Part shown: piece after piece, positions 22,001-31,463 of the stretch
Position numbering within the stretch: position 1 is the stretch's first letter
Layout of the letters: each line of letters opens with the position of its first letter
Assembly: GCF_027942865.1 (NCBI RefSeq)
Contig: NC_134510.1
Coordinates: 29,344,163-29,408,162 of the forward strand
Reading direction: 5' to 3'
DNA from: Odontesthes bonariensis
Lineage: Eukaryota; Chordata; Actinopteri; Atheriniformes; Atherinopsidae
Length of the DNA: 64,000 nucleotides
Notes under the pieces: generated by a model
What the model saw: only the letters and a program-made list of their open reading frames with translations
Told to the model about the DNA's origin: nothing
The model's database searches: none
Program-made: the position numbers and the translations under genes

Positions 22001-25000
22001 TTTGAAACTCCCAAATGCATTTTGATTAAAACTGTGTCACAGTTGTCTTTATATCGCGGAGACTAAACACGTTCCCCCCTCCTTTTAACCCATTTAGGCC
22101 TAAGACGCCTGGAAAAGAATGCCTGTAAGACCTATGGGCGATTTCAGAAAGACCCCCTAAAACCTGAAGTTTTTCTGGAAATTCAGAAATTGTGTCAACG
22201 CCTACTAAATGATTGATTTATCAGCCTCTGTAGCAGATAGAAACAAAATTCAAAAAGGATTTGAGAGCTTACACCTGTGGCTTTCTTTGGAAATTGAGTT
22301 TATTTACATACACCTTCACGAAAATAGAAAATGTAAAAAGTAAAGTGCAGGAACAGCGCTATTTTCAATTAGAAAACAGTAATAAAATGAAATAAAATTT
22401 TATTTTATATTTAAATTATTTATTTATCTATTTATTTTATCGCCAGTAATCTCTTCGTACTGGCAGCACAAGGAGCCCATACACATTCCAATAAACGTTT
22501 TCATCTCCGGCACAGTTACGTGTGACCACCTTGCCATCTTTGCTCGAGCAGGAGTCTGAAGTACCTGGTCACTGTATCTATTCGTCTCGGAAACGAGATG
22601 CGCCCAAAGCTCCTCAGTAAAAATATGATTAAATGTCTGCAACGGTGTGGCATCTGCAGGTAAATCGACTTTCACCCCTGGTGTGCGGTTGAAATCTCTC
22701 CGTCGATTACGGTGGTAATTGTCAGTCTTCCACTCACATTTAAACCCTTCAAAATCATCCTCAAACATATGTGCTAGCCATAAATCTGCATCAATTGGGT
22801 CAGCACGTTCATCAGCATCATCAAAGCCAAGAAACTCCTCACAATCGCTACCGTCTGAAATGTCTTCCCACTGAAAGTCCTCCATGCTTGGTTCGATGAA
22901 ACTTAACTTTTTTTTTTTTTTTTTTGATGTAACTTAACTTCAAAACAATGACACGAGGAACATGACGACACTCTCACGTGTCTATTATAATGCATTTAAT
23001 TGGCGCAGAGGTCAATAATTGGTGCAAAACCACCGTATACATGAAAAAAGACGCGTACGCTTTCCGGCCTTAAAGGTAGAAATGCGGCAATGCTTTCCCG
23101 GCCTCAATGGGTTAAGGTGGTGATAAACTGTCGGTGCATCTATGAACGTCTGTTGTCCTCCTTTTTTTTTCCGGTGTGATCCGCACCATCAGCTCTGTCA
23201 GACCTCATTGAGGTTTATTTATTTATTTTTAATTTTTTTCTTCCTGCCAGTTCAACATGTTGAATCAATGCGAAGTCTGTCAGTGAGAGGGATCGCTCTG
23301 ATTTGGCTACTCAGTGCAATGAATGAGATCTATGCTTTAATATGACAATGGCTCCGTCATTTTTTTTTCCGTGCACGAAGATTAAAAGCCTAAAAGCACG
23401 AATGCACTGAGCAGCCAACACGATCTGGTAGTTGTTTTTTTAATTGAAACACAGTTGTTCAGTAGTCTGAACAGAAGCTATTTCAGATGGTAAAAACTGA
23501 ACTTGATTTTATTTATTTATTTTTGCCTTCTGGTTTCTCTTATTGGACAACATATAAATAGCGTATTCCATTTCATGTCCGAACAAAGCAACTATTGAGC
23601 AGACATGGATCACATGCCAAGCTGGCAGATAGATTTCGTCTTGGTGGTGTGCTTAAGTGCTACGCATCCATCCTGAGGTCACTTGGCATTAAAGCCTTTT
23701 GTTGCTGCTGGTCGGTTTGCTGTGTAATTAGAGTATGCTGTCCTGTCATTCACAAACCATTATTGTTTTTGCTCATCTGCTCTTCAGGCGCCAACTGTTG
23801 GGCCTCCTCTAAGTGCAAGAATATCAATACTTTTCCTTGCATGCACAGTTGAAAATGAATTTTAAGATGTATTTTTTTTTTTTCTACAGTTGCAGGAAGC
23901 TTTGCTGTTTCACCGCCTGTAAGACATTATGCTCGGGTTGCAAAGAAAAAGAAGACAGGTATCTTAATTGAGGAATGTCATTTCCAAACCATGGCTACAA
24001 ATTTTTGTCAAACAGAATATTTTCATCTGAGCATTTTGTTTCTCCCAGGCCCTGAGAGCCAGCTCAGTGATCTTCCTCCAACAATGCTGAAGATGGATTA
24101 TGCAGCGGTCCCTCTTGCTCAAACGTAAACAGAAATATATACCCTTCTTTCAAACAATTGATAAGATGAAGCTTTTCAGTGCAGTATATGTGCTGCGTTA
24201 TTGATCGAATCATCTTCGTCTTACAGGACTGACGATCTCGTCAAACGTCTTCTTTCGTTGGAGCTGGCGAGTCATGTAAGTACTTCTGTCTCAGCGACAT
24301 ATTTGTACTGATTTACTCTGTTTTATATGTAATGGTCTCATGATTTCCGCTCCCCAAATGCATGTCGATGTGCTTCTTTCAGAAATTGTACACATGAGCA
24401 TGTAGTTTGATATTAGCGACTGATAGCACTGGTAATGTTCGTATTTCCAGAGCGAAAAGCTGCAGCTGAAGAAGGAACAGCTAATTGCAAAGGTTCAGAG
24501 GGATGAGAATGACCGCAGCTCAGTGGAAGTGCAGGGTGAGTTGCTGTTCTTTAATGTTGCAAATGCTGAAAGTCAGATAGATTGTATAAAGTGTATGCGG
24601 ATTGAATTCCTTCTTTAATCGTTCTCTTTTCAGTGGCTATTTTGACTGCAAGAATTCGAAACTATCAGGAACATTTGCAGAAACACCACAAGGTGAGCTG
24701 GAGTAGATTTTCTTCCTCGCATGCGAAACGAGAACACAACGTTCTGTATACAGGTTTTATTAAAAAAAAATTACGTAACATGTTTCAGGGCAAAGGATTT
24801 GTATCAGTGTAAATTTCCTCTTCGTATGTTCTGATCTGAGACTCGTATGTGCTACAGGATATCCTGTGTACTCCTCCGCATGAAGTTAAACCACTATAAG
24901 CACGGCCATGGTCGGAAGTTTCCGTCTCACGTCATACCCTAGAAGAGTTTTATTAGAACTGATAAAGATGGTTTCATTTGTAAGTTTCAAATGTAATTCA

Positions 25001-25534
25001 TTTCGCTGTTACGTGTTATTTCATGCCAGGACAAAGCTAATAAGAGGCGGATGCTCATGGCCGTGGACCGGAGGAAAAAGCTTCTGAAAAACCTTAGGCT
25101 GGTTTCCTATGATGCCTTTGAGAGAGTGTGTGAGCAGCTCGGCATCACTTACACCTTCCCCCCAGAGTACTACAGACGGCTTACCCGCCGCTGGCAGGCC
25201 AAGAAAGAATTCTGCATTAAGGTAACAAAGGAAGGCCTCCATTATTCTGTTTGCATTTATACCTTCCATAATATGTGCTAGTTTTTACTTTCCCCGCATT
25301 TCAAAATAATGATATAAATTAGAGAAAACTTTAAACTTTAGGAAAATGATTGCTTAAGCTGTGGTTTTTTAAGAGTGGTTTTTCACGCTCCTGCTAATAC
25401 TTGTCATGTGCGTCTATTTTCAGGTCTTCAAGGCTGTGCAGAAGCAGAAAGCAGAACAGCGACTGAAGATGAAGCAGAACTTGAGGGGTGCAGAGAAAGA
25501 GGAAGCCGAGCAAGGAGCAGCTCAGATACAATAA
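16073..25534 (+). CDS. mrps15: Mitochondrial small ribosomal subunit protein uS15m
   Basis: A component of the mitochondrial 28S subunit that binds 12S rRNA in the platform region. Coding exons: 16073-16214, 23890-23958, 24049-24124, 24227-24275, 24451-24535, 24634-24692, 25030-25221, 25424-25534. Phases agree throughout and give 260 residues, against 257 in human. The first ~60 residues are Ser- and Arg-rich and low in acidic residues, as expected of a mitochondrial targeting sequence. The S15 domain lies at roughly 125-205 and includes the HLQKHHKDKANKRR region, where bacterial S15 contacts rRNA. The C-terminal tail is rich in Lys, Gln and Glu. Intron 1 is 7,675 bases and packed with transposable elements, while every other intron is under 400 bases. 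The promoter lacks a TATA box and has a YY1-like site. Confidence 0.96.
17510..18159. mobile_element. Harbinger-like MITE inserted in hAT copy 1
   Basis: A 650-base element with perfect 24-base terminal inverted repeats that begin AGCCCTATTCGG and end CCGAATAGGGCT. It is flanked by the trinucleotide TTA on both sides (17507-17509 and 18160-18162), the target preference of PIF/Harbinger transposons. Shorter relatives of the terminal repeat occur inside it, such as CGCACGGGATTAG near 17951 and TTCGGACGGGACTAG near 18079. There is no transposase frame. Confidence 0.8.
18786..18881 (-). pseudogene. Possible vestigial zinc-finger exon of a hAT transposase
   Basis: On the minus strand, an ATG at 18881 opens 32 codons that end exactly at a GTAAGC splice donor. 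The peptide holds a Cys-Val-Cys pair followed by LLRHLKARH, with His-x4-His spacing, which resembles the BED or C2H2 finger at the start of hAT transposases. The Cys pair has one residue between instead of two, so it may be degenerate. It is short, and the call rests on pattern alone. Confidence 0.4.
19174..20122 (+). mobile_element. hAT-type non-autonomous transposon, copy 2 (inverted)
   Basis: 949 bases, almost identical to the reverse complement of copy 1, with the same CAGTGTTG/CAACACTG ends. It has its own 8-bp duplication, CACCGGAG (19166-19173 and 20123-20130), so it is an independent insertion. Compared with copy 1 it has lost about 47 bases, which include half of the finger-like exon (junction near 19424). 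It has a tandem doubling of a ~40-base unit near 19926-20005. Confidence 0.85.
22089..23111 (-). mobile_element. piggyBac-family derivative with TTAA duplications
   Basis: Both ends abut TTAA (22085-22088 and 23112-23115). The terminal inverted repeats start CCCATTTAGGCC at one end and CCCATTGAGGCC at the other. The inside encodes the start of a piggyBac-type transposase on the minus strand. Most of the transposase gene is missing, so the element is an internally deleted, non-autonomous copy. Confidence 0.85.
22424..22885 (-). pseudogene. N-terminal fragment of a piggyBac transposase
   Basis: A 153-residue open frame starting with Met. It has an acidic N-terminus (GSDCEEFLGFDDADE) and then the piggyBac N-terminal pattern: a segment with ATPLQTFNHIFTEELW and a later one with VPEMKTFIGMCMG. 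PGBD-type transposases are usually 500-600 residues. The frame stops before the catalytic Asp residues, so the product cannot be an active transposase. No frameshift is visible in what remains. Confidence 0.8.
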
Positions 25535-25708
25535 AGACAATATTCTGTCAACAATCAATATTCTGATTGCCTGTTTTACTTCAATGTTTTGGTGGGTTTT
25601 TTCACTTTCAAATGTCAAAATGTGGCATGTGAATAAGTTCTTTTGATGCCATCTGCTATTATCATACTATATTTACCTTCATAATTACCTGAAAATGGAT
25701 TTAATAGA

Positions 25709-25714
25709 AATAAA
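25709..25714 (+). terminator. Poly(A) signal of mrps15
   Basis: AATAAA about 175 bases after the mrps15 stop codon, the first in the 3' flank. Confidence 0.65.
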
Positions 25715-26829
25715 ATGTCTCAGAATGTTAGTGAAATGAAGTGTGAGCATGTTTTTCTTTTGAAATCCAAGACGCCAAGCTCTTTGCAAAGCATTACCAA
25801 AGTGAAGAACTGAAATTACAAGATAAAAAAAAAAAAAGGCACAACCTAAGATTGCATGACTAGATTTCAGATTGTCGACTACGAGCTGCAGATATAAAGA
25901 TAACCCAACTTTTAATGTCGTAGCAGAAAACAACAGATACACAGCTATCTGTGGCTTAATACACTCTTCTGGCCATGATATTAGAACCTGTTTTCCATCT
26001 GGTGTTAAAGGTAACACACCTGCTTTATAGATGTTATTGAAAAATGGACCATAATGTGAAAATGTGCCAAAGATTTGGTTTTAGATTATTCCAACTTTTC
26101 TCAGTTTCTTTAAGTGCATCTCGGCATAAAATGTAAATTACAGAGAAAGGGTTCATGTAGCATCAGCTCGAGTTACAAGCAATACCACAAACTCCCCTAT
26201 AATATGAAGAATTATCTAAAGTTTTTGAATATATCCAGGAGCAACATTTTTTTCCTGTACCGATGAGACTATTATATCCAATAATTTGTCAAAACAAAAG
26301 AAACCGCAAACGCATAGAAATCCAAATGTATCACCGCTGCTACTTTCTAAATTTCTTTTGTGAAATCCTTCTAGGTTTCAGGTGACTTCACAGCTCCATC
26401 CACAAATACCAACAAGTGTGTATTTTAAGTACATCAGTGAATATTGACAGCCTTCATTCAGGAGTTTTACTACCACTGAAGACAAGATTTTGTAGCTGCG
26501 TGCAGTTTTGTGCCGGTTCATATCCTGAGTGAACTTATCTCTTCTTGTAAATAACTGCAGTGACACACTACGTTGGTTAGTTAAAACCTCAAGCAGTTTG
26601 ACATGGGACATGATGCGTTTGTGGGTGCTATATGAGTGCGCAGCCTAAACAACAGCAAGAGTTCTCTGAACTGTCCTATCTGATATGGCCCCGGAGAAGC
26701 CTTTCATTTTTGAAGGTTCAACACACACATGTCGTGACCTGCAGCAGCTGACTTGTACCTATCAAACTTCTCGAAGAAAATTCTTGTGAATCGGCCCAGT
26801 TTGATTCGTCGCAGATCTTCGTCATCCTC
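25715..26829. other. Intergenic DNA between mrps15 and the PLAC8-family gene
   Basis: No exon, RNA gene or repeat recognised. Short antisense frames around 25685-26017 and 26378-26611 show no protein signature. Confidence 0.5.
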
Positions 26830-26946
26830 ATAAAAAACAGTTTGTTGGCAAACCAGCGTTTCACAGCTCGAGCTCGTCACAATTTCCTGTGTGGTGTACT
26901 GCTTGTCAGCTTGATCGGGAGGAGTTCAGACTCACACACACTTCTG
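26830..26946 (+). promoter_or_regulatory. Probable promoter and noncoding first exon of the PLAC8-family gene
   Basis: A TATA-like CATAAAAAA at about 26830 is followed by ~90 bases ending at a good splice donor, GTAAGT at 26947. The coding exon downstream begins behind an acceptor (CACACAG, ending about 27665), so a noncoding first exon is required. This is the best candidate in range. Inferred from splice signals only. Confidence 0.45.
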
Positions 26947-27700
26947 GTAAGTGACACATTTGTTTCCTCTCGCAGTAAATCAACTTGGTAATTTAATGTC
27001 AATTTTTAAAGTAATTTTGTTTTTACTGATATTGCTTCTTTACTATATTTGCAAATTATGACGGGCATTTATTTCTAATGTGATGGAAGATCTTAGTATT
27101 CATTTCCATGTCAGTTTGTGGGAATCAGTCTCCTCACGTAGGTCTATTATTTCTATTGTTTCACTCCGGGAACATTTACCGGCCTGTGGCAATAAAAACA
27201 ACCTTAATCAAACTAGTATTACAATCAGTGAGTATGCAGTGAGTAAAATATCTAATCTGATGGGCAAATTTCAGGCTTATTTTTCAACACGTGTGTTCTA
27301 ATTCTGAGACAAATGTTAGAAAATACCATTTTCGAAGCAACGTCAATGATTTAGAGGTTGAACTGCTGCACACTGTTTGAAGAAGGAGTCCCTCGAAATA
27401 CAAGTACTAATCTGATTAAGAAAGATAGAAAATATTTAATTTTATTAATCAAATGAATGATTAGTGTGGACATCACAGAAGTTCTCAAAGCACACAGACC
27501 AGTTTCTTCTTAAATCCTAACAGAAACCAACATGATGCATTTGTACAAACATTTAATGCTTTGTGGAAAGGCTACTGAATGCTGATTAAGTGATAGTACA
27601 GGTTGTGTGTGATACAATCTGCACTCGTCCAGATGTGTTAACAGCTGAATTTGTTCCTCACACAGAAGCTAAATCAAAACCAGCAGTTCAAGTGATCCAA

Positions 27701-28335
27701 ATGTCAAACCCAGTGGTCACAAATCAACCGGGTGCAGGCGGCTATGGGACTAACGTCCAAACGGGACAGTGGAGCACGGGTTTGTGCTCCTGCTGCAGCG
27801 ACTGTTTAGTCTGTGAGTACAATTGCTTAATTTATTCCTATACCAGAGACACACTTGCATAGTTAAGTACTGTCTGAAAGTTTCTCAGATTTTCATCTTT
27901 AACAAAATTGCTTTTGTTGTTCAGGTGCCCTTGGTTTTTTCTGTCCAATTGCACTGAGCTGCTATACAGCCAATAAATATGGAGAACACTGCTGTTTGGG
28001 CTGTGTGCCTGGAGGCATGACAGCCATGAGGACTCATATGAGACTGACTTATGGTATTCAGGTACGTTGTGTTTCAGACTTGTTAAAAGGCCCTCTCTAC
28101 TGTTGCATGTAGAATGTTGAGATTTCCTAAACATAGGAAATAATGGGTGTGCCCTGAGATTGAGAAACCTAAATTGCAAAAGCTCCATATTCAGTGATGG
28201 GAATTTTTGTTGCAATTTCTTTAACCACAGGGGACAGTATGCAATGACGCCCTCATGACCTTTTTCTGCGGACTTTGTGAAGTGTGCAGGATGGCACGAG
28301 AAGTCCGCATCAGGAATGGAGACGTTTCACAGTAA
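27701..28335 (+). CDS. PLAC8/cornifelin-family cysteine-rich protein
   Basis: Coding exons 27701-27812, 27925-28061 and 28231-28335 agree in phase and give 117 residues, the normal size for this family (about 110-120). It has the PLAC8 domain: a Cys-rich start (CSCCSDCLVC), a short hydrophobic stretch (GFFCPIALSCY), then CCLGCVPGG, MRTHMR and a second Cys cluster (FFCGLCEVCRMAREV). Members include PLAC8, cornifelin and the fish ponzr proteins; some are linked to membranes or cell-size control, but the role of this one cannot be read from sequence. The N-terminal ~25 residues (Asn, Gln, Gly, Thr) are variable in the family. I cannot choose between plac8-like and cnfn-like names, so no symbol is given. 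Confidence 0.9.
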
Positions 28336-28500
28336 CAAGACGATGTCCAGCTATTGTGAAAGTAATTTGTTGATTTCTACAGCTTTCGTGTGGACAACAA
28401 AAACAGAGAAATCTGCAGTTCGATGTATTAAATGTAATTTTTCACTCTGCCGTACATGAGTAACAACAAAATACTCAGGCCAAAAGTCTGTATTACTGTA

Positions 28501-28506
28501 AATAAA
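28501..28506 (+). terminator. Poly(A) signal of the PLAC8-family gene
   Basis: AATAAA about 165 bases after the stop codon. Confidence 0.7.
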
Positions 28507-31300
28507 CTGCTTTATGTAGACACATCACACTTATAGTATGATTTATTACATCTTATTACATCATTTTGACCAACTGCATCGTTCGCTATGTGTCGATTTG
28601 TTGATCTCCTTTTCTTGTCAACATATATTGCTCGACTGCCTGCTGCCAAGCATGTATTGCGCAAATGACATTTGTCTAACTTCAGTTTGTGAACTTTTTT
28701 GTTGCACTGGTCTAGGGTGGATTTCAAGCCGCTATAGCTTGGCGAAAAAGCTCTGCACCAGTCATATGATATCCTCACATCAATCACATTCCCTCATTAG
28801 CTGGTTTGTTTTAGTTTTTCATCGTATTCATCAATCCTGCCATCAACCATTCCTTAGAAGCTAATCGTGTTACTCCAAACTTGTGCAAAACAAAAGTTAT
28901 ACTATAACTGTATAACTATACCTGTATAGTTTAGTTACTAGTTTAGTTATATAATATAGTTATGTAATATACTACATATTCAGCACATTCCCTGCAAATG
29001 AGCAATTCACACGTGCTGTATATGACTACATACTCAATAAAAAATTGTGGTCCAGAAGACACCTCTTGTTGCAGGAACAACCACAAAGATTATTATCTTG
29101 TTGTCTGTCTATGTGTTGTAATGTGACAAGATTGCAGCTCCAGTTAGTGAAAAGGCACACTTTAAAGCTAAATCAATGATGTTACAGTGGTCTAGTTTTT
29201 TTTGTGTGTGGGATGTATTTTACTCATTTTACTGCATTTCTATAACATCTGAAAGCCATTTTCCTGATGTATGAAGTGCAAACTTAAATAGTGCATTACA
29301 TACCCAAACACTGTAATCTGATATCCATTATTGAGGACTACTCGCAATCACTTTAGTTTGAGTCAAATTTCATATGGATTGTATTGCATAAGGAAGTGAC
29401 AAAGATATCAGTGTAGACTCTGATCATTTGTTTCAATTTATTTGTTTATCAGAGGAACTGAAACTGTTGGCCAAAAGGGTTAAAAGTTCATAAATCATAC
29501 AGGCTGCATAAACAGTGGCTTCATAATTAACTTATTTTGCAAAAATGAAGAAGTGGTAATAACATTTGTTGTAGGTTTTATTTTGACCAAACATGCATTG
29601 TAATGCCTGGGTAATTTCTTCAAGGAACTAAAAGATTGTTTTAAATTTTTTTGCATTTTCAGTAAGGTTAAACATATGGGAAATACTGGGCAAATCCTTC
29701 TGTTGGAGTGTGAAAAAATGTCTGTTATTGCTACGGGTGGTGCTGCAGGGCTGTCTACTGTCCCTATACACCAATCCGACAATCAGCCATCAGGCACATC
29801 TGGAGGTTCCCTTTTTTTTCATGTATTTTAAATATGGATGGTTTTTTTCAGCCTATAGGAGTTGCATGTTGGTGAGAGAGGCAGTTTGGAGTAGAAAGTA
29901 AGTGCACAAGAAGAAAGGTGGCGGTGATGACAAAAGGCAAAAACTGTTATCTCTGCAGAAACTGCATGGTTATTACTTTTGACCATAAACATTCAGCAGT
30001 TTTTTTCCAGTTTACAGTTTTTTGCTCCATCTGGCTTGTTATCAGTTCAGTTCAGTTCAAAATCCAACATTCTCAATGGCATGCAGAAGGCCCGTGCATA
30101 TTGCAAGGGTAGCTTGAACATCTTGGAAGACAGAATTAGTGCTTTTTACAGATTTTTCAGTGAAGATCATAATTATTTCAGCAAGATATTGTCAAAACAC
30201 CTATATGTTTTAATGGATTGGATTTGTCCAGGTCTTAAACTGGTCATTTCCAGACATGTCAACAAAAAGAAATTGAAAGAAAGAAACTATCTATTTTCTA
30301 TACCTGCTTAATCCAATTTATGGGCTTGATGGGCCTGGAGCCTATTTTAGCTTCCATTGGGTGAATGGCTCTGAACGTGCAAACACCACATAGAGAGGCC
30401 CCAACTGAAATTTAAACCAGGGACCTTATTGCTGTGAAGTCCCAGTGTTTCACCACCACGCCATCTTGTGGTTATATGCCATCACAAAAGGATGTCAGGT
30501 TTTGCAGAAATACCAAGAACACTCCACCTGCAGCAGCAATAATCCTCTTTCTAGATTCTCACCCAGGAGGCTCAATTTGAGTTACTTGTGGGTCTGTTAT
30601 TTTGTGACTCACTGTACACTCTCAGTTGCTGTTTGGTTAGTTTAGTTTAACAAAACTACATGGAGGTTTTGTATAAGAGCATCTTTTAGGTTAAAATAGA
30701 CTCTTTGAGAGGTTGCAAATGTAGCATAAATACTATAGCCTGCTCTGGACCTATTACACCCCAAATTTTAAAAAAAAGTTGGGTTAGCTCAGCAAAATGT
30801 AAATACAAAATTAAATTATCAAAAACAAAATCTCACAAAACAGTATTTATTCACAACAGAACAATAAAAAGAAATATCTTATCAAATGTTGAAAGTGCCT
30901 GGAAGTGCTTAAGATGATGCTTGTTGTAATTTGGTGCCATATACATCTGAATTGAATAAACTAATTTCAAAGTGAGACATTCAATATCTTTCAAAATCAC
31001 CATTTATTTTTCGTAAAGAAAAATCCCACGGTCACACTAATTCGTATGTTGTATTTGATCTTATTTTTCTAATTAAATGTAGGGTGTTTACTATTTGAAA
31101 ATAATTGCAGTCTCTTATCATAGGTGGGTTTTGTTGTTGTTATTGTTGTTCTTTTTCTTTGTTCTTTCCCATTAAAATTCAACTAAGTTCATTACGACTT
31201 GAATGCACGAGCAGCTGCTAATTATTTATCAAGGATGCTGTCATGAAACATTTGAAGGAGTTGCGGTTGAAGTTTGTCTTGATTCATTGCCTCACTTTTA
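28507..31300. other. Intergenic DNA between the PLAC8-family gene and oscp1
   Basis: No gene recognised. It holds an AT-rich stretch of short palindromic TATAGTTA-type units near 28896-28976 and a decayed dispersed repeat at 30285-30475. The rest is featureless AT-rich DNA. Confidence 0.5.
30285..30475. repeat. Degraded teleost dispersed repeat
   Basis: It begins like a very common fish repeat (TATTTTCTATACCTGCTTAA, then GGCCTGGAGCCTATTTTAGC) and ends like it (AACCAGGGACCTTATTGCTG, then CACCACCACGCCATCTTG). The middle is shortened by deletion. I recognise the consensus but not its formal class. Confidence 0.6.
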
Positions 31301-31323
31301 CGTCCTTACGTCACTACGCTGTG

Positions 31324-31329
31324 ATTGGC
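31324..31329 (-). promoter_or_regulatory. Inverted CCAAT box upstream of oscp1
   Basis: ATTGGC (CCAAT on the minus strand) about 135 bases before the oscp1 ATG and 13 bases from the X-box. CCAAT boxes bind NF-Y, which often works with RFX factors. Confidence 0.45.
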
Positions 31330-31341
31330 TGCTTTTTTTTC

Positions 31342-31354
31342 GTGGCCTGGCAAC
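31342..31354 (+). promoter_or_regulatory. RFX-type X-box upstream of oscp1
   Basis: GTGGCC-T-GGCAAC fits the X-box consensus GTNRCC(0-3N)RGYAAC at every position. It is about 110 bases before the oscp1 ATG, the usual distance for ciliary genes controlled by RFX factors. Confidence 0.65.
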
Positions 31355-31463
31355 CAGAAAAGGCTATCTCAAACAGACAAGCCCCCCCACCATCAGCAAC
31401 CAGTTAGCTACATCCACTACTTGCTCACGTTTGCCATTAAGCTTAAACTCTTCAGATACCATA

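Noticed and set aside
31203-31463. In-frame upstream extension of oscp1 from an ATG at 31203
   Set aside because: The frame is open, but the added residues cover the CCAAT and X-box promoter sites. The family starts at the conserved MSSRTLPLLF block.
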